DNA of 64,000 nt from Shewanella sp. CG12_big_fil_rev_8_21_14_0_65_47_15 (GTDB lineage Bacteria > Pseudomonadota > Gammaproteobacteria > Enterobacterales > Shewanellaceae): the NCBI RefSeq assembly GCF_002783505.1, contig NZ_PFGL01000063.1, positions 86,541 through 150,540 on the forward strand, written 5' to 3'. Position numbers and translations under genes: made by a program. The notes beneath the pieces were generated by a model. The model was not told where the DNA came from. It did no database searches and was given only the letters and a program-made list of their open reading frames with translations. Of this stretch, positions 56,380 to 64,000 are shown one piece after another. Position 1 is the stretch's first letter, and every line of letters begins with the position of its first letter.

Positions 56380-57948
56380 CTAGCCAAAGGCACGGCGTAA
56401 TCCCTGCGCCTTTTGAGCATTGTGTTTTAGGTGATTGGCAGCTTCACCAATTTGATGGGTTGCGGCGAGGTTTTCACTGCTAGTCTGGCTGATTGAGTGA
56501 ATATTACTGGTGATCTCATTGACCACTTGGCGCTGTTGATCGGCAGCAACGGCGTTTTGCTGGGCAAAGGTGTGGATTTCACTGACCTCTTGATAGATGG
56601 TATTGACGTTATTGGCGGATGCTTGAATATCATTGGCGCAGAGTTCGGCATGTTGGCGGCTCTGCTCCATTTCCTTGGCCCAGGCATTTAACATGCTAAA
56701 CATCTTATCGACACTCTGGGAAATGCTATTAGTCGACAGTTGGGTGCGGCTCGATAGGGCGCGAACTTCATCGGCAACCACCGCAAATCCCCTGCCTTGT
56801 TCACCGGCGCGGGCGGCTTCAATGGCGGCATTGAGGGCGAGCAGATTTGTTTGTTCGGCGATAGAATCGATTTCACCCATGGCATTGGCTACCCGTTCAG
56901 CCTCCCGATTCAATTGATGGGCATTGTTAGCCGCATCGGCAACGGATTTCGCTAATAATTCAATCTGTTGGGTATTAGCCTTCATATTGGCGCTACTTTT
57001 AAGGCAGAGATCGTAAGCTGTGTTGATGTTAGTGGATGTCAGGTGGGTATTTTGTGCGACTTCGGCTATGGTGGCACTCATTTCTTCCATCGCACTGGCG
57101 AGTTGCTCTAGCTGATTTTTCTCTTGATCTAGGCTGACATAGGTTTGCTCAGTGGTGACGACTAATTGGTCGGCTATGGCATGTAGATGATTGGCCTGAT
57201 CTTGAGTTCGACCGAGGACGCCATTCATCTTGGCCTGTAGCATGATCAGTTGAAAATCAAGGATGGATGAAGTATCGGCACCGGAATAAATATAACGGCT
57301 GATAGAGTCGTATTTTTGCTGCATCTGCAACAGCTGAGTCGGGATGCGAAAGGCCTCATCGTAGAAGATGGCGAGGTTTAAACTCATCAAAATCGCCCCA
57401 GCGATGATCACGCCCCATCCCCAAAAATATCCCGCGATCAGTAATCCCGTCGAGGCGACAATGGCTGAGACAATGCGTTTTTGCATCAAACTTAAAGGCT
57501 TAGGTATAGATTTATCCTGCTTAAGTCTTTGATAGATATCCGTCGCCTTAGTCACATAGGCCGCTTTGGGCTGAATGCGTACCGATTGATATCCTACGAT
57601 AGTGCCATTTTCAAACAACGGCGATACAAAGGCATCGACCCAGTAAAAGTCGCCATTTTTACAGCGATTCTTTACGACACCACGCCAGGATTGACCGGAT
57701 TTAAGCTTTTCCCACATTTCTTTAAAAGCAGCACTGGGCATATCGGGGTGACGCACTACATTGTGGGGGGAACCCATCAGTTCTTGGGCGCTATAGCCAG
57801 AAATGCTAACAAAGCGGTCATTCACATAGGTGATGATACCGCGGGTATCAGTGGTGGAAATCAGTTCGTCTTGTGCGGTTAAGCAGATTTCTTGTTCTGC
57901 TCGTCCCATATGTGAGGGGCGATTTTCGATGAAGTTACTCTGGCTCAT
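56380..57948 (-). CDS. Aer-type aerotaxis receptor (PAS-methyl-accepting chemotaxis protein)
   Basis: A 522-residue transducer with the Aer layout. A cytoplasmic PAS domain (about 20-130; [24 protein letters not shown] [45 protein letters not shown]) is the FAD-binding redox sensor in E. coli Aer. A hydrophobic hairpin anchor lies near 165-205 and there is no periplasmic domain. The methyl-accepting signalling domain (about 265-522) has the hairpin tip [19 protein letters not shown]. It senses internal redox state and feeds CheA/CheW. The PHNxVRHPDMP segment is shared with E. coli Aer. Confidence 0.9.
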   Translation of the reverse strand: MSQSNFIENRPSHMGRAEQEICLTAQDELISTTDTRGIITYVNDRFVSISGYSAQELMGSPHNVVRHPDMPSAAFKEMWEKLKSGQSWRGVVKNRCKNGDFYWVDAFVSPLFENGTIVGYQSVRIQPKAAYVTKATDIYQRLKQDKSIPKPLSLMQKRIVSAIVASTGLLIAGYFWGWGVIIAGAILMSLNLAIFYDEAFRIPTQLLQMQQKYDSISRYIYSGADTSSILDFQLIMLQAKMNGVLGRTQDQANHLHAIADQLVVTTEQTYVSLDQEKNQLEQLASAMEEMSATIAEVAQNTHLTSTNINTAYDLCLKSSANMKANTQQIELLAKSVADAANNAHQLNREAERVANAMGEIDSIAEQTNLLALNAAIEAARAGEQGRGFAVVADEVRALSSRTQLSTNSISQSVDKMFSMLNAWAKEMEQSRQHAELCANDIQASANNVNTIYQEVSEIHTFAQQNAVAADQQRQVVNEITSNIHSISQTSSENLAATHQIGEAANHLKHNAQKAQGLRRAFG

Positions 57949-58493
57949 TGTGCAGTCTGTCCATTCAGGGCCGATATGATGATTTTGGGTAAAATCGAAT
58001 ATGCTAAATATGCGCAGCCTCTCATAGGGGGCGGCTTGTTATGTGATAAGACTATCATTTTTGTGTGGGTATAGGAGAATGATTTTTTACCTTATATCTA
58101 TGATTATCAATCGTTCGTTGTATTTATAACTCACTGCAAAATATGGGTTTTTGTTATTTTACGGCAATCTGTAACCCGTGTTTATCCTGTTTATTCGCTA
58201 ATTCCAGTATTTTATATAGGGTTAATTGGATCTGGGTTTAATTAATGTGGGAGTCTGCTGTTGTTGGCAGAGCTTGATAGCTTAAATACCTATAAAGAGA
58301 TAAGACTCGGGCCATTGTGGGGGACTGTGAGTGTCTATGGGATTGTTCTGCCACCCTATACTTATTCGGCTATCCTTTAATGGGTTTGAGTTCTTGTGTG
58401 CAGCCTAACCTGTTACTCATCTCTACTCATGGGAATATGCATGCTTCAACTCACTAGGTTACAACGGAAATACCATTGCAAAAGGACCTTCCC
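57949..58493. other. Divergent intergenic region between the aer-like and HD-GYP genes
   Basis: 545 bases without a convincing gene. It must hold promoters for both neighbours, but none stands out. A 16-codon frame at 58079 (MIFYLISMIINRSLYL) follows AGGAG too closely to be credible. Confidence 0.5.
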
Positions 58494-59747
58494 ATGGCAA
58501 TAGCTCTGCGAAGTGATGTAACCAGTTCAAATAATGCGGTATGTCTGCCACATTGGCGGCGAGTGATTTTTAAACATTTATTTGGTTTTCTCGCCATTCT
58601 GTGCGTGCCTGTCTATATCACTAGCGTGTATCTCTGTGCTATTACGCATTTATGGGGCATGGTGATATTTGATACGTTCGCGTATTTGTTTTTGCTGGCG
58701 TTACTCCTGCTTCCTCACTTTTCCGATAAGACCCGTTTTAGTTGTGGTTGTTTGCTTGCCTATGCCATCGGGGTGGGATTTTTGATCGCGATAGGTCCCT
58801 CTGGTGCGGGATTTTTCTGGTTATTTATCTTCCCGCCATTAGTGAGTATTTTTTTGGGGCGCCGTGCCAGTTTTTATGCACAGTTTTTAAATGCATTCAG
58901 TTTGATATTGATTGGTGTCGTCTACCATTTTCAAGGACTGAGCTGGCCAATAACCCAAGACTATAGCGTAGGGATTTGGGCCGTAGTGGCGGTAAACTTT
59001 TTAGTCACTAATGCGATGGTGACCTTAACTATGGGTTATCTATTAGAAAAACTCAGTGTCGCCTTAGATTCCACTTTAGCCTCTAGGCAAGCAACCGTAT
59101 TGGGTTTAGCCAAGTTGGCCGAATATCGAGATAACGAGACGGGGGCGCATTTATTACGGATGCGGCAGTATTCTAAAATGCTCGCTGCCCAGCGCATGTT
59201 GGCCGATAATCCCCCCGCAGAATTGGACGATGATTTTATTCAAGATATTAGTTTATCGGCCATTTTACACGATATAGGTAAAGTCGGTATCGCCGATGCC
59301 ATTTTGCTTAAACCGGGTAAATTAACCCCCGAAGAGTTTGAGCAGATTAAGGCCCATCCTGTGATTGGGGGGCAAGTGTTACGCAGTTTGTTGGAATATG
59401 CACCCCAATGTACCTTTATTAAAATGGGACGGGATATTGCCTCCGGTCACCATGAAAAATGGGATGGCAGTGGCTATCCCTATGGCTTAAAAGGGGAAGA
59501 TATCCCTCTATCGGCCAGAATTGTCGCCCTTGTCGATGTTTATGATGCGCTCACATCGCCCCGTTGCTATAAGCGTCCCTTCAGCCATCAAGAGGCGATT
59601 GATTTGATCCTTGAGGGAAAAGGCAAGCATTTCGATCCTATTTTAGTCGAGTGTTTTATGGCAATTCACGGGGAGTTTGAAGCCCTATCTAAGGCATCTT
59701 TAGATAACGAGGTACTGCTAACCATGATGCAACCTAAGGTTGTTTAA
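58494..59747 (+). CDS. Membrane HD-GYP cyclic-di-GMP phosphodiesterase
   Basis: A 417-residue protein with about six N-terminal membrane segments (30-190), then a cytoplasmic HD-GYP domain. The metal-binding pair is His259-Asp260 in ILHDIGKVGIAD, followed by HHEKWDGSGYP with the GYP at 327-329, and LVDVYDALTSPR. All residues expected for activity are present, so hydrolysis of cyclic di-GMP is likely. ATG 58494 has AAGGA eight bases upstream; the open frame from TTG 58476 is rejected. No separate partner gene. Confidence 0.9.
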   Translation: MAIALRSDVTSSNNAVCLPHWRRVIFKHLFGFLAILCVPVYITSVYLCAITHLWGMVIFDTFAYLFLLALLLLPHFSDKTRFSCGCLLAYAIGVGFLIAIGPSGAGFFWLFIFPPLVSIFLGRRASFYAQFLNAFSLILIGVVYHFQGLSWPITQDYSVGIWAVVAVNFLVTNAMVTLTMGYLLEKLSVALDSTLASRQATVLGLAKLAEYRDNETGAHLLRMRQYSKMLAAQRMLADNPPAELDDDFIQDISLSAILHDIGKVGIADAILLKPGKLTPEEFEQIKAHPVIGGQVLRSLLEYAPQCTFIKMGRDIASGHHEKWDGSGYPYGLKGEDIPLSARIVALVDVYDALTSPRCYKRPFSHQEAIDLILEGKGKHFDPILVECFMAIHGEFEALSKASLDNEVLLTMMQPKVV

Positions 59748-59765
59748 TGGCGCAGTCCCGATACA

Positions 59766-59803
59766 AAAACGCCCAGGAGGCATGGCCCCTTGGGCGTTTT
59801 ATC
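59766..59803. terminator. Terminator between HD-GYP and M24B genes
   Basis: Stem AAAACGCCCA (59766-59775) / TGGGCGTTTT (59791-59800) with a 15-base loop, between convergent genes. Confidence 0.8.
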
Positions 59804-59817
59804 TAAAACTCGGTGGG

Positions 59818-61605
59818 TTAAATGGCGCGGGTGGCCTGTGTTAACCACTGGAGTTCATCGCCCGACATCAAGGGGGCGAGGGTATTAAATACTTTACTAT
59901 GGTATTGATTAAGCCAGTCGATTTCCCCTTGGGTTAACAGGCTCTTATCGATAAGGCGTGTGTCCATAGGGATCATAGTCAACGCATCGAACTCATACAT
60001 CTCACGCTCAGCCCCGTTAAGTGCTTCACAGTGTTGCACTACCACTAAGTTCTCTAAGCGAATACCAAAACTTTCAGCGCGGTAGTACCCAGGCTCGTTG
60101 GAGAGCACCATGCCTGGCATCAGCGCGACACCATTAACATTTTTACCTATGCGCTGCGGGCCTTCGTGCACACTTAAAAAGTGGCCCACGCCATGGCCTG
60201 TGCCGTGGTCGTAATCAAAACCCTGCTGCCATAAATATTGGCGGGCGAATGCATCGAGCTGCTGGCCAGAAGTGCCTTTGGGGAAGCGAGCCTGATCCAG
60301 CGCGATATGGCCTTTTAGCACTAGGGTGACCATTTTTTTATGCTCAGCGGTCACATCACCAATCGCAATGGTGCGGGTCACATCTGTGGTGCCATCGATA
60401 TATTGCGCGCCAGAATCCACTAGATAGATGCTGTCCATGGTCATCATGGCTGGGGTGCCATTATTGTGATTGTAATGGCACATGGCGGCATTGGGACCGG
60501 CGGCTGAAATGGTATCGAAACTTGGCTCGCGGTAACGCTCATCTTCTAGGCGAAAGCTTTCTAATTTATCGGCAAGGGTGCCTTCATCGTGCATGCGATT
60601 GGCTGCCACTTCGGCATCGAGCCATGCAAGGAATCGACTCACGGCGACACCATCGCGGATATGGCAGGCGCGCATGCCGGCAAGTTCTGCTGGGTTTTTC
60701 TGCGCCTTAGGTAAAGAGGCGGGATCGATTCCGGCAATTAATTTCGCCCCGGCTTCACGGGCGAGGTTTTGTGCCCAAGCGTTAGCCGAATTGGGATCTG
60801 CCAGCAGCTTAACACCTTGTAAACTCGATAAAGTATCGGAAAAAGATGCCTCGCTCTTAAAGCTTACGCCAACGCCAACATGCTCATCAATGCCCTCTGG
60901 TAACTTGCTTAAGTCGGTAAAAAGCTGCATATCGCCATTGGCGTGGAGCAGCGCACTGCCGAGCACAACCGGTAGGCGCGGCACATCGTTACCGCGAATA
61001 TTGAGCAACCAGCAAAAGGAGTCTAAGGCGGCGATTAAAGCGATATCGGCGCCGGCTTTTTTCACTAAGGTGCCAATTTCAATGCGTTTTTGCAGGCTAG
61101 TTTTGCCGGCACTCTCGTTACTGAATAAAGTGATAGGCGCGCTGGACGGTGCGGGTCTATTCTGCCAATGCAAATCGATGGGGTTTTGTTCAATCGCCAC
61201 TAATTCGATTTGGGCTTTACTTAAGGTCGCCTTAGCATTTTCATGCCAAGCTAAGGTATGCAATCTTGCATCGAAGCCGACACGGGAGCCCGCTGGCAAT
61301 GTGTCACACAACCACTCGATTTGTGGGGTGTCGGTCAGACTCTCATAACTGAATAGGTTGGCATCGACTTGCAGGCGAACTTGCACAGTATAGCGGCCGT
61401 CGGTAAAGATAGCGGCCTTATCTTTCAATACGATAGCCATGCCCGCCGAGCCGGTAAAATCCGTTGCCCAATATAAACGCTCATTGTGTTCTGGCACATA
61501 TTCGCCTAAGTACTCGTCGGCGCGGGGAATAATAAAAGCATCTAAATGGGCAGCGGCCATTTCGCTACGAATAGCATCGAGACGCTGGGCTATCTTGTGT
61601 GACAT
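59818..61605 (-). CDS. M24B Xaa-Pro aminopeptidase
   Basis: A 595-residue metallopeptidase with two N-terminal creatinase-like domains (about 1-300) and a C-terminal pita-bread domain. The metal site is in VDSGAQYIDGTTDVTRT, FDYDHGTGHGVGHFLSVHEG and LSNEPGYYRAESFGIRLENL. It removes N-terminal residues before proline. The length and domain number resemble eukaryotic-type aminopeptidase P1 rather than E. coli PepP (441). Cytoplasmic; no signal peptide. Confidence 0.92.
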   Translation of the reverse strand: MSHKIAQRLDAIRSEMAAAHLDAFIIPRADEYLGEYVPEHNERLYWATDFTGSAGMAIVLKDKAAIFTDGRYTVQVRLQVDANLFSYESLTDTPQIEWLCDTLPAGSRVGFDARLHTLAWHENAKATLSKAQIELVAIEQNPIDLHWQNRPAPSSAPITLFSNESAGKTSLQKRIEIGTLVKKAGADIALIAALDSFCWLLNIRGNDVPRLPVVLGSALLHANGDMQLFTDLSKLPEGIDEHVGVGVSFKSEASFSDTLSSLQGVKLLADPNSANAWAQNLAREAGAKLIAGIDPASLPKAQKNPAELAGMRACHIRDGVAVSRFLAWLDAEVAANRMHDEGTLADKLESFRLEDERYREPSFDTISAAGPNAAMCHYNHNNGTPAMMTMDSIYLVDSGAQYIDGTTDVTRTIAIGDVTAEHKKMVTLVLKGHIALDQARFPKGTSGQQLDAFARQYLWQQGFDYDHGTGHGVGHFLSVHEGPQRIGKNVNGVALMPGMVLSNEPGYYRAESFGIRLENLVVVQHCEALNGAEREMYEFDALTMIPMDTRLIDKSLLTQGEIDWLNQYHSKVFNTLAPLMSGDELQWLTQATRAI

Positions 61606-61975
61606 AGGGGCTCCAATGGGTCTGCTTTGGTCGTGGGGTAAATTCCCACTGAATCCTGCATCTTCAGGTTATTTGGTATATTGCTGGCGGCGATTATCGC
61701 AAGCACTATGACAAAGTTGCAAGGGGATGGAATAAAGGATTTTGTATACAATTTTGTGAGTGTTGCAAAAATGCCTGCGAGTAAGGGCTGTATTTTGGTG
61801 TGATCTCCTGCAAAAATTCATTACCACCCGTTGTCTACCTCACTTGTTTTTTGGCACTACACCTTAAAAATTAGCAACTTAAGCATTATTCAATCGCTAA
61901 TATACACCCCCTGTGCTAACATTCGCCATCTCCGCTCGGGGTCAGAGGGGAGCACATGTATCAGTGGAGTTGGCG
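61606..61975. other. Divergent intergenic region, M24B and ROK genes
   Basis: 370 bases that must carry promoters for both genes. I see TAATAT at 61899 as a possible -10 for the ROK gene, without a good -35. The open frame from 61913 upstream of the ROK ATG is not considered coding. Confidence 0.4.
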
Positions 61976-62761
61976 ATGCAAACATTAACAATAGACGTGG
62001 GCGGTACCAAAGCCCTATTCGAACTTCAGCTCGCGGGGCATACAGAACAATATAAAATCCCCACAGGTGAAGGCTTTAAAATTGAAGAGTTAAATCATCA
62101 AATCGCAGCCCTAGAACGGGATTACGATTTACAAGATTACCAATTAGCGATAGCCGTACCCGGACTCGTACAACATAATCGTTTGGTCTCCTGTAAGTCG
62201 TTACCCGGTCTCAATGGGTTAAGTTTTGACACAGTAAAAACCCAGGGCGAGCTTAAGCTTATCTGCAACGATATCGATGCCGGTATGCAGGCAACCTGCG
62301 ATGCAAAATATGCCTGTGAGTTATTGGTGATGTGCGGCACAGGGATAGGTATGTCTATTGCCTTCAATGGCAAGGTATTTACCGGCGCATCCGGTGTGGC
62401 GGGGGAGCTTGGTCATTGCCGCGTGATGACAGAATCCGGCGAGTTTAGCTTAGAACAACTCGCCAGTGGCGATTCAGTGCGCAGCCGTAAAATCACGACT
62501 CAGGATGAGTTGTATCGTGCGGGTAGTTACCTTGGTATGGGACTGGCGTGGGCGGTGAATTTATTTAATCCCAATCGCATCTGGTTAGCGGGCGGCATGA
62601 TGAACAGTGCGCCTTACTACAAGGGTTGCCTCGAAAGCTTAAAGCAAATGGCATTGAGTGCGCCCCTAGCCGAGATGAAAATCCATCGGGTCGATGATAT
62701 GGAAACCTTAGTTTGCCGAGGGTTATCCGTGATCCTTGCGAGGGATTTTCCTCGCGTATAA
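61976..62761 (+). CDS. ROK-family sugar kinase-like protein
   Basis: A 261-residue protein with the actin-like ATPase fold of ROK kinases: phosphate-1 loop TIDVGGTKALFEL, catalytic-region ICNDIDAG (Asp), MCGTGIGMSIAFNG and GELGH. The usual zinc motif CxCGxxGCxE after ExGH is missing; the sequence goes GELGHCRVMTESGEFSLEQL. It is shorter than typical members (about 300). Substrate unknown; its place before chiA hints at an amino-sugar link. ATG 61976 is six bases after TGGAG. Confidence 0.82.
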   Translation: MQTLTIDVGGTKALFELQLAGHTEQYKIPTGEGFKIEELNHQIAALERDYDLQDYQLAIAVPGLVQHNRLVSCKSLPGLNGLSFDTVKTQGELKLICNDIDAGMQATCDAKYACELLVMCGTGIGMSIAFNGKVFTGASGVAGELGHCRVMTESGEFSLEQLASGDSVRSRKITTQDELYRAGSYLGMGLAWAVNLFNPNRIWLAGGMMNSAPYYKGCLESLKQMALSAPLAEMKIHRVDDMETLVCRGLSVILARDFPRV

Positions 62762-62842
62762 GGATCATAGATGCTGTTAGCTTATGGTCTTATCCATGGG
62801 AGTTCAGCGGCTCAGTTTTAGCAGCATAAAGGGTGAAATATA

Positions 62843-62888
62843 AAACAGGACAGGTAATGCCTTTGGCTTATCGTGTCCTGTTTTTTTA
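62843..62888 (+). terminator. Terminator after the ROK gene
   Basis: Stem AAACAGGACA (62843-62852) / TGTCCTGTTT (62874-62883) with a 21-base loop, followed by five more T. Confidence 0.8.
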
Positions 62889-63033
62889 TGTTTAAAATAG
62901 TCAGTAAACCATTAATTGTACAAGTAAATGTTAGTGATGACTGAACTACATTTAATTCCTTTCTTATTAGACTACTAACTTAGCTGATAATATTTTGTTG
63001 CATTTTTATTGAGCTTACGTCTATGCTGAATAT

Positions 63034-63057
63034 CGCAATGACAACGTTGTCATTGCG
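63034..63057. promoter_or_regulatory. Perfect 24-bp palindrome, LacI/NagR-type operator of chiA
   Basis: CGCAATGACAAC (63034-63045) is followed directly by its reverse complement GTTGTCATTGCG (63046-63057). The central CG and TGACAACGTTGTCA core are typical of LacI-family operators and agree with the NagR motif I remember for Shewanella N-acetylglucosamine/chitin genes. A possible promoter (TTGCAT 62998, TATGCT 63022) would start RNA at this site, a repressor position. Confidence 0.6.
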
Positions 63058-63145
63058 TGTAAAAGGCAAACCAGTTGAAAAACTGGGACGCAAAGCCTCC
63101 GGTCTAAGGGTTCGTCCGTACCTATGATAGCGGGGATACCACAGG
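63058..63145 (+). ncRNA. GEMM-I cyclic-di-GMP riboswitch upstream of chiA
   Basis: The RNA carries the class-I aptamer core: AGGCAAACC (63064-63072), a perfect hairpin CCAGTT-GAAA-AACTGG with a GNRA tetraloop (63071-63086), then GGACGCAAAGCCTCCGG (63086-63102) with CTAAGG and a second arm ending TAGCGGGGATACC (63128-63140). These match the Vibrio cholerae Vc2 aptamer almost base for base in the conserved positions. Upstream of chitinase is a known GEMM location in Vibrio and Shewanella. Aptamer-to-ATG distance is about 112 bases; a hairpin near 63157-63178 could belong to the expression platform, but its mode is not evident. Confidence 0.88.
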
Positions 63146-63247
63146 TTTTTCTTCGTGCAATGATCAGTCATGTTGCATGGTCTTAAGAGAGTGTTGTTTC
63201 CTGTCTACGCTTTGTTTGCCTTATTGATGCATATAAAAATTCAATAG

Positions 63248-64000
<753 letters not shown>

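Noticed and set aside
58079..58129. Small frame MIFYLISMIINRSLYL in the aer/HD-GYP gap
   Set aside because: Ribosome binding site is only two bases from the ATG and there is no other support.
62980..63171. A 63-codon minus-strand frame ahead of chiA
   Set aside because: It is antisense to the GEMM riboswitch and palindrome and resembles no protein.

Overview
The window is an ordinary stretch of gammaproteobacterial chromosome, almost certainly from a Shewanella close to S. oneidensis. Supporting this are the gene order (rppH-ptsP-lgt-thyA, nhaA/nhaR, nadB/rpoE-rseABC-lepA-lepB-rnc-era-recO-pdxJ-acpS, ypjD/ffh/rpsP-rimM-trmD-rplS, aroF-tyrA, hcp-hcr, pheA/pepA/lptFG), the close match of many proteins to E. 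coli, and Shewanella/Vibrio-type small families. No tRNA, rRNA, CRISPR array, transposase or prophage gene was seen.

Layout. 0-9 kb: RNA decapping (rppH, cut by the window edge), the nitrogen phosphotransferase enzyme I (ptsP), a TSUP permease, lipoprotein maturation (lgt), thymidylate synthase, sodium/proton antiport (nhaA, nhaR) and sdhE/ygfX. 8.6-26.7 kb: nadB against the sigma-E operon rpoE-rseABC (with a visible sigma-E autoregulatory promoter), then lepA, lepB-rnc-era-recO-pdxJ-acpS, an Mpo1-like enzyme, a CNNM/CorC protein, ypjD, ffh and the rpsP operon. 26.8-36.3 kb: aromatic amino acid genes aroF-tyrA and pheA around the nitric-oxide/nitrosative genes hcp and hcr and a proton antiporter. 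pheA carries a classical phenylalanine attenuator with a 17-residue leader peptide, and its product has about 270 extra C-terminal residues that look like a catalytically dead DAHP synthase domain. 36.5-47 kb: pepA, the lipopolysaccharide exporter permeases lptF-lptG, a run of small genes, an M32 carboxypeptidase, a DsrE-like protein and the YqiJ/YqiK flotillin pair.

47.1-54.7 kb is the accessory part. It has two gene remnants (a DJ-1/PfpI protein and a ribbon-helix-helix protein), an orphan periplasmic binding protein, a hypothetical gene, a probable SGNH-hydrolase remnant, and a visibly AT-rich three-gene signalling cassette (EAL-HDOD protein, tripartite hybrid histidine kinase, double-receiver protein without output domain).

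54.7-64 kb: an RhlE-like helicase, an Aer-type aerotaxis receptor, an HD-GYP cyclic-di-GMP phosphodiesterase, an M24B aminopeptidase, a ROK-family kinase-like protein without the usual zinc motif, and the 5' part of chitinase gene chiA. Ahead of chiA lie a perfect 24-bp palindrome (LacI/NagR-type operator) and a GEMM-I cyclic-di-GMP riboswitch, so chitinase synthesis appears to answer both to chitin sugars and to cyclic di-GMP. All calls rest on reading the sequence and remembered family features; no database search was run.
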